A stretch of DNA of 64,000 nucleotides, from positions 25,109,522 through 25,173,521 of the forward strand of contig NC_051438.1 of assembly GCF_001649575.2 (NCBI RefSeq), written 5' to 3'. Under the pieces are notes generated by a model. That model was not told the origin of the DNA and searched no databases. It saw nothing but the letters and a program-made list of their open reading frames with translations. Of this stretch, positions 32,986 to 44,500 are shown in pieces. Position 1 is the stretch's first letter. Every line of letters starts with the position of its first letter. The position numbers and the translations under genes are program-made. Source of the stretch: Kryptolebias marmoratus (lineage: Eukaryota; Chordata; Actinopteri; Cyprinodontiformes; Rivulidae).

Positions 32986-33854
32986 CTCAAAAGTTGTTTT
33001 AGAGTCAGTCAACTGCATTAGTCCAGCAGGTAATGTATTGCTTTTTGTAAACATTAACCTTATTTAGTGATGCAGTTTATAGTTTAACAGGTTTGGAAAA
33101 CTTGGAAGAATTCCCTCATCTGACAATGATTCAAGTCCTGTCCTGGTCAAACCTGATGATTTTCAATTCAAATTCAAATGGAGGGCAAATCAATTGTTTA
33201 TTATGTGAAAAACAGATTACTACTAAATTCACATAGTTGCCCACCATGTTTGGTTTTGTAACTAAAATGCCAACACTTGGTCAATATTTAGGTGTGGTAC
33301 ACTGACTTTTAAGATGATATTCAAATATTTAATTCAATGAAAAAACTTCAGGTTTGCTACTATATCAGACTTCAGAGGTTTGGCCTATTGACTGTACTGT
33401 GCTTTTAGCCTTTACTGTTGTTGTTTTTGGGACATTATCAGTCACCTTTCACGGAGGATTTACACAGAAAATATGAACATAAACTGTTCCATATCAGGTT
33501 AGGTGTTTAGTGAATGTTGCTATGATTTATGAAGGTAAAACAGAGATGAATTTATTTATTCTAGGCCATTATTAGTGCTTCTTACTCTATGCAAATATTG
33601 AAAGAAAGACAGGTGAATACTGATTGGAATAAATTGGTGAATAGATACAGAGGAGTTAATGAAGAGCATGGAATAGGTGATGAAAGACAGTCTGAATGGA
33701 AACACTTATTCCTGGCAAACTATAGACAATGAAATTTGGCTCAAACTACAAGGCGAAAAAAAAAAGTAACTCAAGCAAAAATTGAGATATAAAACCTCAA
33801 ACCATGACACAAGCGTAGCAGTGGTGTGACACACATAACTGTCAATAACCTCTT
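32985..33854. other. Non-genic AT-rich stretch
   Basis: No gene or recognised repeat is seen. Confidence 0.6.
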
Positions 33855-34271
33855 TCACAAGGCACCTCAAGCTGGGACTAAAACGCCTTCTAGCCGCCTC
33901 GGTGTGATTCTGAATGGACCGAGGCGACCAGGGGGTCAAAGCCAACCCACCCCTGATGCGCCTTTGTGCCGCAAAGCAATGTAGTAACAGAGCTAAACTC
34001 CACAGTAACTTTGCAATGACTAAAAAAAGAGGCAACCACTAAGAGAATCATCGCTAATCGGAGTTCATTTGTCACATTTTGAAAACAGTTGGGGAAATGT
34101 CCGTCACACATTTAGTGGTTTGCGCTCCACGTCAACCCAGCTGAGGTCTGCTCCATGCCTCTTGGTTCAGCAGAACTTGCAGCTGGCTCTATCAGTGATT
34201 TATGAATGGCCATAAAGATGGACTGGTCTTTCAGGCCATTTTGCGGAACTTCAACGTGAAAGAGCCTAATG
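33855..34271 (+). repeat. Unclassified dispersed repeat, copy 1
   Basis: Shares a colinear series of words with 37968-38615: GCCTCGGTGTGATT, CCAACCCACC, GCACCTTTGTG-like words, GTAGTAACA, GTCACATTTTGAAAA, CATTTAGTGG, CTCCATGCCT, GGCCATAAAGATGGACTGGTCT, GCCATTTTGCGGAA. It is shorter than copy 2 because it lacks the middle section. No coding domain is visible. Confidence 0.75.
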
Positions 34272-34629
34272 AGAGAAGCAGTTTGTCTTTGTCACAACCC
34301 AACACACTTTAAGCTTTCTTGTATTTTAAATTTTGTTTTAAACATAACTTTTAAAGACACCAGCTGCTTATATTGACTTTTACTCACAGTTTGGTTAGAA
34401 TGAGGAGCCTAAAGCCTACACTATAGTTACAATGAAAAATTAGTTCCAAGAAAAGATCATGGCTTCTCTTTAAAGATACCTTTCTTATGTTTTGGGCACA
34501 TCATAAATCTTCCTTTTCTAGGTTTATAAATAGTTTAGCTCCTATCTGCAACAAACACAACTTTGTGTGAACATGAATATCCAACTGAAAAATATTAAAA
34601 CTGGGCTTGGCCTGATAAAGAATATGTTT

Positions 34630-34632
<3 letters not shown>
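34272..34632. other. Non-genic AT-rich stretch
   Basis: No gene or recognised repeat is seen. Confidence 0.55.

Positions 34633-34682
<50 letters not shown>
34633..34682. repeat. (TA)n microsatellite
   Basis: About 50 bp of TA dinucleotides. The minus-strand frame across it (Ile-Tyr run) is an artefact. Confidence 0.97.
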
Positions 34683-34684
<2 letters not shown>

Positions 34685-35950
34685 CCTCCGTGTTCTGAGC
34701 TCTGCAGTTGTCACTCACATTTGTCATACAGAAAAAGCAGACCTTTTTGTTGACATGGCATTCACTTGAGAGCACGTGCGAGGTCTTGTGAAAGTTAATG
34801 ATGCTCACATTACATTCTGAAGTTGAACATGCTCTTGTTCAGGTCAAAGTCCACTAAAAAAATTGATGTGATCCACATATGCACTATTTTTGGCATGTTT
34901 TCAAAGGACTGTTTAACTTTTTCTGATTACAATACATTCTTGGCATCTAAAAACCAAAACCATTTAGTAAGTATTGTTATATTCTATTAACATTTTATAA
35001 CTCCAAACAAAATAGACTTGAATGGTTGTTGGATGTAATTATTGTTATAGAGCATGTTTTATGACTCAGTTTCCGACTTAAGTTTCTTTTATGAACAACT
35101 TCTTCTGTATTTTGCTGTGGAGAATGGATCTCATAACTAGTCATAGAAAAAAGATTATAAACAATTGATTTATTTGTGTTTGGGATTCTTCGGGATGATT
35201 GATCAAACAGTGATTGATCTAGCATCATGAACACTGATTTAACTGATGCTAAAAAGTCTAGTATTCTAAAATATTAGTTTGGAAAGTTGTAGCATTCCGG
35301 TAAACCATTTAAAAACATTAAAGTCAGCAGGGTCACAAAAACAAACTGTTCATGATAATAACAAGTGTCTTAAAAGAAACAATTAACAAAAACAAATAAT
35401 TACTGTTACTGCAATATTCCAGACCTGCAACCTGGAGTGTGCAAAATTACAAGAAACTAAGTATTTATTTACATTGCACTTATGAAAGCAGCAGTTTCAA
35501 ACTACCTCATGGTTAGAAATAAGGCACAGCATGATTGTAGCAAGCAGAATATAGAACAGGAAACTAAAAGCAATATCCCAAAACAAACAGAACACAAGTG
35601 CCCTATACTCAGCATAAAATCAGCAAATAAGAATACAATTTTCAACCAGAAATAGATAATCAACAATCAAGTCTGTGCAAACAATTCAACAAAGGAAAAC
35701 AATTTGTGAGCAGTAAACTGTAATAGCAGCAGTTTGTAAAACATACAAATAATAAAAGTACTTATTTATTAACTTACTCATGTTTTTCAGTACTAACTAA
35801 TTTGACCTGACAGGGAGGAGAATGCGGTTTCAGCCTACGAGTGAACTGGTCAGAGGTTTGGAGTGATTTTTTGTGCAGACTATAAAGTTCAAATTGCAAC
35901 AGAAGGTTTGCATCATGATCATTTTAAGCTGATCTTAAAATTAGAGGCAA
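34683..35950. other. Non-genic AT-rich stretch
   Basis: No gene is seen. A purine-rich part about 35520-35700 resembles in texture the unclassified repeats at 7990-8460, but no firm match was found. Confidence 0.5.
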
Positions 35951-36130
35951 CTAGACTTCCTTTAATGTTTGTTTGAAGACGTGTCATCTCCAAAAAGATT
36001 TTTCATCCATAATCAAAACCGAGGAAGCTTTTCAGGTAAGAGGTGAACAATTTTCAGGAAATAATAAGAAAGGAGTCCAGCTACCTTTTCTTGAAGCATT
36101 TTAGGAAGATGACCTGGATTACTGAGAATC
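35951..36130 (+). mobile_element. Foldback (imperfect palindrome) repeat
   Basis: The left arm (35951-36002, with GACTTCC, TTGAAGACGTGTCATCTCC) is the diverged reverse complement of the right arm (36024-36080, with GAAGCTTTTCAGG, AAGAGGTGAAC, AAGGAGTCCAG). A unique tail follows, GATGACCTGGATTACTGAGAATCT (36108-36130). A second copy with the same plan is at 46661-46872 and a one-arm fragment is at 3880-3936. I know this word set from teleost genomes but not its class. Confidence 0.7.
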
Positions 36131-36544
36131 TGAACCAGCATGCAAAACTGAATTTCCATTCCAAAAAAAAAAAAAAAAACAGCTAAATGGAATGTAAAGT
36201 GCAAAGAAACATTAGAAAAGCCAGATACATGATCACCACTTAACGCATTTTGCAAGTGTCATGATCTAACCAAGTAGCGCCAGATTTTTTCTTTTGTTTG
36301 TTTGTTTAGAAATGAAGTGAGAATGATTCTTCATAGAGCAGATGGCTTGGGTCATGCTTGATAACTGAAGGACAAAGCCAAATCAAATCAGGGGGATCAA
36401 GGTGAAAAAAAGATACTAGTACAAGCTTCTATGTCTTAAAGAAGAGCTATAACTGGAGCATTCCAGGTTACATTTCATTAAAAATCAATTCTTAAACCTG
36501 ATTTTTAGAAGACTTCCTTAAAACAGTGGAACAAGAAGAGGCCT
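36131..36544. other. Non-genic stretch
   Basis: A 17-bp A-run lies at 36163-36179. No gene is seen. Confidence 0.55.
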
Positions 36545-36630
36545 GCAGCCTTCAAGAGGAATATGAACTTGCGTGACAATACCCTATCAGAGTCAAGCAC
36601 TCTGCTGCTTGACTAACCAGCAAAGTCCTC
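36545..36630 (-). mobile_element. tRNA-derived SINE head or tRNA relic
   Basis: On the minus strand, TTAGTCAAGCAGCAGAG (36600-36616) is box-A-like and AAGTTCATATTCC (36558-36570) is box-B-like, 29 bases apart as in a tRNA. The stem GCTTGACTC fits an anticodon-arm-like segment. No functional cloverleaf with a CCA-type acceptor stem is evident, so a SINE head or dead tRNA copy is likelier than a live gene. Confidence 0.5.
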
Positions 36631-37049
36631 AATAAAGAAACAAAAACCCTGTTACACCTGGCTTCTCAAATCTGACATTTACAGAGACTAAAGACTCTTA
36701 AAACAGCATTCGCGAGATTTAATCATGAACAGAAAATGATCTGGTAATTTTATAGATAAAAAGTTCATGGTAACTATATCGTAACTGAATAGTTTAAAAA
36801 AGCTGAAAATGTTAAGTGTAACTCAGAAAAATTCATATCAATCAGAGACTCTGGATTTTTTTTTTCTGTAGTTCGGTCTAACAATTTTAAAGATCTAAAT
36901 GCCTGACAACTGTACAAACTTTAATATCCCAAGAAACAATCAGACAAAAATAAACTTCTCCATGAAATTGTCGGTGTTTCCTAAATAATATCAATTGTTA
37001 AATAATAGACTACTGTCTGTAAACAATCTATGGATGTGATAAATGATTT
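36631..37049. other. Non-genic AT-rich stretch
   Basis: No gene or recognised repeat is seen. Confidence 0.55.
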
Positions 37050-37240
37050 GTGGTTACATAGCACTTTTTGTAGTCTTGCTGACCTCTCAAAACACTTTTA
37101 AACTACAAGACACATCCACCCTTTCACACACACACACCAATCAGCAGCTCAAGTGCAATGTGGAGTTCATGTTTTTCCAAAGTATACTTCAACCGTGAAT
37201 TGGGGAAGCTAGGATTGCAGCACCAACTTGGCAGTTGGCA
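37050..37240 (-). mobile_element. tRNA-derived SINE-like repeat (family A), long copy
   Basis: On the plus strand it reads TTACATAGCACTTTTTGTAGTCTT, then CTCAAAACACTTTTAAACTAC, then CACACACACACACCAATCAGCAG, then CAGCTCAAGTGCAATGTGGAGTTCA, then GGATTGCAGCACC (a box B complement). This order is that of a very common teleost repeat whose tRNA-like head is at the right, so the element is on the minus strand. Confidence 0.7.
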
Positions 37241-37967
37241 AATGACTGTTATTTTGTTTTGTTGTTTATTTTGTTTATGTTGTTTTTTTTCTCTCTCTTA
37301 TTGACTGCTACTCCTGTGTTTGTATGTTTTGAACGTTGGCAAAGGTCGTGCTAAATTATCAATCTAGCAGACCTGTTCAAATGGTCCCATGATATAATTA
37401 ATAAAAAATAACATTTATTGTAATTTCAATGCAACAGATCAAAATCTTAGGCAGTTTACAAATTTGTTCTTTCTTCAAAAGTCTTAATGACACAACTAAA
37501 GTAAAGTAAGGTAAGAAATGGCAAAAAGTAAAATGCATGAATAAAAACAAACAATCTGACAAAGAACAAAACCAAGGCACAGATACTGTATATGCTGGGA
37601 TGGATTATTAGTGAATAAGATGGGTGTGCTGATTACTAATGGAATACAGGTGGTATGTGAAGAGCTGGAAACAACGGCTTTCTAGTGATAATGACAATAC
37701 ATCAAACAAAAAACAAGAATTCAGTTTATTTATACAACAAAACTAATCACAACGCTCTGTCCTAAGACATTAACATATATTCTAAAATGCCAGTTAGTGA
37801 AAGGTTTCTATCTATGGAAGCCAGTAAATCTTCACTTCATTGCAATCGTTGTTTTGTTCATTAAAAAAATGAAAATTCAGATTATGCACTAATTAATATA
37901 TATAATTCATTTTGCTTACTGTGAATGAATATATTGCAGCTCCATATCATCACTTATGTAAATCTAT
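37241..37967. other. Non-genic AT-rich stretch
   Basis: No gene is seen. The purine-rich part about 37500-37690 may be another degraded interspersed repeat. Confidence 0.5.
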
Positions 37968-38615
37968 TTTTCAAGACACTTTAGACCAGGACTGAGACAC
38001 CTTCTGAATGCCTCGGTGTAATTTCTAAATGGATCTAGGCAGTGAGAGGGTTTTAAACCAACTCACCACTTTTGCACCTTTGTGTCGTGATGTGAGGTAG
38101 TAACAAAGCCGTTAGTTACGTACTGTAACCCCAGATTCTATGAGTATAGACGCAGCCCTTAAAGACTATCCCTATACGAAATTGAACAAAATGGCTTTGC
38201 AGCTCAGTAATGCGATAAAGTGATGTCATGCAGACTGTGCAACCACCTGATCACAGGATTAAACAACAACAGATTCATTACAGAAAAAAAATGATGATTA
38301 TAGCAACAACTTTGGATTTAGTGAAAAAAACAAAATAAAAAGATAAAAGTTAACTTCAAAGAGAATCAATAAACTAAGTTAATTTGTCATGTTTTGAAAA
38401 TGATGTGAGTGAGACATCCATCACACATTTAATGCATTAATAAAGCAGAATTCATCTCCATGCCTTTTTTGATTCTACAAACTCTACTTCATTTCTGAAA
38501 GCTCACATCTGTGCAGAACGTGGCCAGCTCCATCTGTAGTTTTTAAACGGCCAGAGGCAGCATAAAGACAGATTGGTCTGTGCTGCCATTTCGTGAAACT
38601 GTTTTATGTAAGAAC
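37968..38615 (+). repeat. Unclassified dispersed repeat, copy 2 (longer)
   Basis: Colinear with 33855-34271 over both ends but carries an extra central section (about 38110-38290). That section contains GTTACGTACTGTAACCCCAGATTCTATGAGTATAGACG, in which TTACGTACTGTAA is near-palindromic. Copy 1 has lost the section, or copy 2 acquired it. No coding domain is visible. Confidence 0.72.
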
Positions 38616-40279
38616 TTTAAATTTACCCTTTTTTTATTAAAATGAAATGGCCATACCACTTGTAACATCAGACTCTGCACCTTACATGTTATATGATCTC
38701 TAATAAACTTTTTGAAGCAGTCACTTCAGATTTTCCGTAGTGTCTAATCTCTCATTTGTCTTCCATCTGAGTGCTTGGCATACATCCTCTGTGGGCAAAA
38801 ACACACCCACTGAGCAAAAACACTTATTGTGTGAATTTGCTCCAGTGTGCAGGATATCTTCGGCAAACCTTATTCTAATTCATGTAATCCTCCGAGATGG
38901 CACAGGCCCAGCATGCAGCCTTTCAGAATGCACCAGTGCCCTCAAATGCCTGCTCAGTCCCAGAACACAGACAGTAAGGGCCTCGGGGTAATTTCACACT
39001 CTGTTATGATTTTGTTCAGAAATAATATGACTTCAGAGAGAAGTTTGGGTTGACTTCAAAGAAAAAAAAAAAAAGTAGTACTGCTGAAAATTTACTTTAT
39101 GTAAGTTTAGCTTTGATACTGTAAAAAGCTTAGTACATGTTATATTAAAAATGGGTTTGCATATGCAGCAAGAAGATTATAGTGATTATAGTTGTGCAGC
39201 ATCAATAAAGCTTTGTTCTCTGTATTAGCACCTGGCATGAGATAAGTAACCATTGTACTCCATCTAACAAAACTAAGAAACAAGAATTCTTGCAATAAGA
39301 CCCAGCTATTGTGTTTTGTGTTTCATTATGGCAGAGAAAGGAATGGAAGAAGAGCACTTGCCAAAAAATAAAAAATAAAAAGAGTGTCTCCCCACTGTTT
39401 TTTTTTTTTTGTTTTTTTTTTGTTTTTTCTCCAGAACATTTGGCTGTAGAAAATCAAAGACTACCACATGTTCACAACAGGACCATATAAAAGCATCCAT
39501 GATCATTGAATTTTAAAAGGTGCACATATCTAATATGGTTAAAATGGACTGCAGGTTTTTGTTGTCTCACACCCCCAGGCTCACATATTAAATTTCTCAA
39601 CTAGATTGATTTGCCCAGGCATGACCAATGGCGTTAATATGATAATGCATCATGGGCCAGTGTATGGTGGTAGGAGAAATGGCTCTGGTCACAACTACGT
39701 GACTAGGTTGCTGTTTGCCCAGCAAACAACACAAAATTACAGCCAAACAAAGGATGTCAAGGCAACCTAATGCGCTGTCATTGAAGCCATCTCAATTAAG
39801 CTGAGGCTGGACAGGTGTCTGGGAACTGGCTGACTGGCTCTTCTCTCCATTTTCAGTGAGGTGATGTCCCTATTTTCTCTCTAAAGCTTGGAGATGTTTA
39901 GACACTTTGAACGCAGAATCTCTGTCTATTGTTGAATCTATAATATTATTGAATATGTAAAACGAGATCACCTGGTTGTTATGAATACAAAAAATGGTGT
40001 CAAATCAGTGTATGAATTATAAATCAATAAAAAGAAACACAATATTCTTTAGGCCATTATTACCTCAGGATCTAGGAACTGTTCTTCCCACACATGCCTC
40101 ATCAGGTTTTAATGGGTGAATTAGACTATATAATACTGATGAAGACCAGTTTATTTCAAAAGGAACCATATAGCCAATTATAGAGGTAGTTTATGATGGT
40201 TTATGTTCAGTTATGTTATGACTTTTGTTGTAATGTCTGTGTGTGTGTGCATCTAATGTGTGCCATTTAGTGCCCAGGT
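38616..40279. other. Non-genic stretch with possible conserved non-coding DNA
   Basis: No gene is seen. The parts about 38740-38990 and 39590-39870 are non-repetitive and less AT-rich. The second contains GACCAATGGCGTTAATATGATAATGCATCATGGGCC. T-runs lie at 39400-39427. An 83-codon frame at 38740-38991 has no recognised motif. Confidence 0.5.
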
Positions 40280-40477
40280 AACCAAGCCAGGGGTGGAAAT
40301 TAAAAATTTTGATCACCAGCCATAGTGGCTGGTGGACAAAATTTTTTACCAGCCACTCAAATATTTTACCAGCCACTATTTTTTGTTGTGACAAAAAGTT
40401 ATTTCATATGATGATGATGATCGACGCGGGTGGAAGCAGTTGTGGTGCCCTACAAGCTGAATACTCTTGAAAAACAG

Positions 40478-41328
40478 NNNNNNNNNNNNNNNNNNNNNNN
40501 NNNNNNNNNNNNNNNNNNNNNNNNNNNNNNNNNNNNNNNNNNNNNNNNNNNNNNNNNNNNNNNNNNNNNNNNNNNNNNNNNNNNNNNNNNNNNNNNNNNN
40601 NNNNNNNNNNNNNNNNNNNNNNNNNNNNNNNNNNNNNNNNNNNNNNNNNNNNNNNNNNNNNNNNNNNNNNNNNNNNNNNNNNNNNNNNNNNNNNNNNNNN
40701 NNNNNNNNNNNNNNNNNNNNNNNNNNNNNNNNNNNNNNNNNNNNNNNNNNNNNNNNNNNNNNNNNNNNNNNNNNNNNNNNNNNNNNNNNNNNNNNNNNNN
40801 NNNNNNNNNNNNNNNNNNNNNNNNNNNNNNNNNNNNNNNNNNNNNNNNNNNNNNNNNNNNNNNNNNNNNNNNNNNNNNNNNNNNNNNNNNNNNNNNNNNN
40901 NNNNNNNNNNNNNNNNNNNNNNNNNNNNNNNNNNNNNNNNNNNNNNNNNNNNNNNNNNNNNNNNNNNNNNNNNNNNNNNNNNNNNNNNNNNNNNNNNNNN
41001 NNNNNNNNNNNNNNNNNNNNNNNNNNNNNNNNNNNNNNNNNNNNNNNNNNNNNNNNNNNNNNNNNNNNNNNNNNNNNNNNNNNNNNNNNNNNNNNNNNNN
41101 NNNNNNNNNNNNNNNNNNNNNNNNNNNNNNNNNNNNNNNNNNNNNNNNNNNNNNNNNNNNNNNNNNNNNNNNNNNNNNNNNNNNNNNNNNNNNNNNNNNN
41201 NNNNNNNNNNNNNNNNNNNNNNNNNNNNNNNNNNNNNNNNNNNNNNNNNNNNNNNNNNNNNNNNNNNNNNNNNNNNNNNNNNNNNNNNNNNNNNNNNNNN
41301 NNNNNNNNNNNNNNNNNNNNNNNNNNNN
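40478..41328. other. Assembly gap (851 Ns)
   Basis: Run of N inside the hAT element. The open frames spanning it carry no information. The true length may differ from the number of Ns. Confidence 0.99.
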
Positions 41329-41335
41329 TCTGAGA

Positions 41336-41383
41336 GAGCTGTGTGAAGCTGACACCCCGCTCTCTGCGAGCTTCACACAGCTC
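41336..41383. repeat. 15-bp perfect hairpin inside the hAT element
   Basis: GAGCTGTGTGAAGCT (41336-41350) and AGCTTCACACAGCTC (41369-41383), separated by an 18-nt loop, right at the edge of the assembly gap. Confidence 0.88.
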
Positions 41384-41593
41384 CGTATCTGATGGGGGAA
41401 CGCGGCTCGACGTAACAGCAGCAACTCGAGCAAATTACTGCCCCCTATATGTCAAGAGGACAAATAACACATTTTCTGTTCAAATTGCCAACCTGCCACA
41501 GTGGCGTGTGTGTTGATCAAATTCACCCGCCACTTCAAATATTTACCCGCATTTGGCGGGTGGCGGGTGCTAATTTCCACCCCTGAACCAAGC

Positions 41594-44500
41594 TCTGATT
41601 GGTGGAACAACATTCAACAGCTAGATGCAGATTAGTTGCCTTGAGACTGCACAGCATTAAGAGGAGCTGCAGCTGTGGTTATGTTGCATAATTTTACATC
41701 CCAACCAGATGCACTCAACCATGTCAACCTGGAAGTTACTTTGTAAATAGTTAGAGAGGAATTTGTTCTATTTATTTTTCAATCCTTTTCTCATGTTTTG
41801 TTAACTAGGAATGTAAAAAAAAGTTCCCTATTCATTTGTACACATAATTAGGTGATTAATTTTAAGATTTGTATTGAGTTTGTTATTTTGGGATTGGCCA
41901 GTAAGAGATGTGCAGAAGAGGGATTACCTTCGTGTTATGCCCTTGCCATCCCAAGACTGGACCCCCATGCAATTCCAATCACAAAAGTGAAAAAAAAATT
42001 AAAAAATTAAAACAAGGGAGGCAAAAAACCCTGCAAAACTACCACGAGTACAGAACAAAGCAACAACACTTCACAGTGACTGTTTAGATGACAGCTGAAT
42101 GAATATAGATTTAGTTACGATTTTGGATAAAAAATGAATTTTATTAAACATCAGTCATAAAGAGTACTTTGGTTTCAATATCAAGTATCATTGTAGATTC
42201 AATCATTATGCATGATGAGATTTTGTTGTTCAGTTTGAAACTGTTTACTAAGATGACACTGTTTCAGTCAGACAGGTGAAAACAAAAACAAAAAAGGTTG
42301 GAGGTGGTTTTCAAAGCAGCTTAAAGAAGAGGCAGCAAGGCTAAGCATGCAAAGAAGCTTAAAAAAGAGCATCTGGTTTGAGCTTTACCAACAACATGCA
42401 CAGAAAAAAATACTTTAAACAAGTATTTGATCAAAAACTTGAAGAATATAATAAAAGAAAATCAGGGACTAAGCATTTACTTTTTAAAATACAAAAGAAT
42501 GGTGAATGTTTATTATTTTTGTATTGTTTATATTTTGTTTTTCTTGTCAAATGTCATCTTTACATTTTTCTGTGATCAAAACAAGCCTGGTCCATTGAAA
42601 TCATGTTAATTAGGTAACATAACTCACCCCTTTTACATTTTTTAATCCGCCCTAGAAACTGGAGGAATATGTAAAAGCATGCACATACAGGAAGTTTCAA
42701 AGCTTTAGGAGATTCAAAAAAATATGTTCTTTTTTTTTTTCTCTACCATGTTTGAAAATAGATGTAAGTGATATGGGCAGGAACCTCAAAATATGAAACA
42801 TTTATTTTTTGTTGGAACTCCTCCCTGTCAAATGAAAACTGTCTGGTAAGTTCACTTGCATTAGAGGAAGGAAAGATTAAAACACATTCTGCCAAAACTT
42901 ACAGAAGGCGGGAGTGACAGTAGATGAACATCACATAGTGACTTGGTGACAAAAAGGGGGCAGGTTCCTTTAGAGCCAGCCAGGCGATGTCCCGGGTAGA
43001 AGTGATGATGAGTGTGGAAGGGAGGTGCCTCCTCTTAAATGGAAAGCAAAGTGTTTACTGGTGGGACGAGGTGTCACCTTCAATCAGAGGCGACCTATCA
43101 GCCGATGAGACTTTTAAAAGCTGGCATCATAAATGTGCAACAGAGACAAAAAAAAATACCAGAAATCATCCACTGTTTAACACAGTGCTTGTAGTTTATC
43201 GTATTCAGCTAGTTCCCTGAAGTTATTTATCACATCTGGATCTTGGAAGTAAAACCAACTTTGTTTTGTTTACATCAGTCACATGTTTTAGCCAGAATAG
43301 CCACTAGATCCGAGCCAGGCATTTGGCTTGAAATGGATTGCAAACCAGACGAACTGCTTTGTCATCCAGGTTGCAAACGTTGTGCAGCCAGTGTCATTGT
43401 TTGCTTTAACATTCTGCAGTTAATTAGGTTTTTTTTTTAGCGTCATCTAGAAACATCAACACACTAACAGACCACACTGTCAAAGTAGTCAACTGACTGT
43501 TTACACAAATTCTAGTTGGTCCCCCATAAAGTGTTTTTATATAAAAAAAGCACTTTATGATTAGGCTTGTGTCACAGCTGTTACACAAACCTAATCTACA
43601 AAGATGTGGGTGTTCAGTTCATGTTGTGCCATAAACTACCATTCTGCAAGGTAAACTAGTGTAAGCTACAATTAGGTAATATATTCCAGTTTTTTTTTTC
43701 TTCTAAAGCTGCTACACAATGAATTCTATATGAATGATGCTAAGTGAAAACTTACAAAGAAATATAAAGACTTTGACTTTGAGATAAACTTTATTTTAAG
43801 CTTAAAACAAGCAACCCATGGATGTGATATAATTTTATTTGCTGTAACGTTTGTAATCTGACATTTTTCTTCCAAATTGTTCTCATCAATGTACATTTTT
43901 TATGTGAAGACAGTGCTTCTAGTCTTAATATTTTTTAACAGCATAATCATTTAATCATTTGAACAATTCTACCTTAAGAGAAAATCAGTCACATATGTAA
44001 TAACATATTGTTGAAGAGTTTGGATTAAATATGAGAAATAAGCCTGTCTGTGATTCTCGGCTAAAAAGTAATTCTCTCGATCTGCTTTATGAAAACTTCC
44101 TGGAGCTAACCAGCCTTCAGAATGAATGAATTCCTTGTTCTCCGTTTGACCTTTTTCACATGTGGAATTTCAACACTTCTCTCAAGCAGTCGTATAATGG
44201 TTTTCAGAAGAGGGCCTATCAGGGAAAAGGGCAAAAACTATGTATTATCCTTAATGGTTTCATTTAAGAATAAGTGAGGAGGAGGGGTTCTACTAGACGT
44301 GAATGCATTTTACTCCTCTGTAGTTTAATATCAGAACAGACACTCACCTTTATTCAGAAGGTTAAATCATTCATACTGTAGATTCCACTGACATTTAATA
44401 TATTTATATTGTTAATTTTAAAAGAGAAAAAAAGAATTCTTAATTATGGAGGTAAACTCCATGTTTAAGAGATTATTTCACTTTTAAGGGTTTTGACCAT

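Larger units (their letters stand above)
40280..41593. mobile_element. hAT-type DNA transposon with 8-bp target-site duplication
   Basis: The element is 40288-41585. Its ends are CAGGGGTGGAAATTA (40288-40302) and the perfect complement TAATTTCCACCCCTG (41571-41585). It is flanked on both sides by AACCAAGC (40280-40287 and 41586-41593). An 8-bp duplication with CAGGG-type ends defines the hAT superfamily. Inside the left end, ACCAGCCACT occurs twice in tandem. Inside the right end lies a run of CCCGC/GCGGG words. As assembled it is about 1.3 kb, too short for a full transposase, but 851 bp are Ns, so coding content is unknown. Confidence 0.92.

Noticed and set aside
40430..41433. Frames of about 290-330 codons across the assembly gap
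   Set aside because: Almost entirely unknown residues from the Ns. No coding evidence.
43525..43559. A microRNA-142-like gene
   Set aside because: Only the CATAAAGT word is shared. The mature sequence and the long hairpin of that microRNA are absent.
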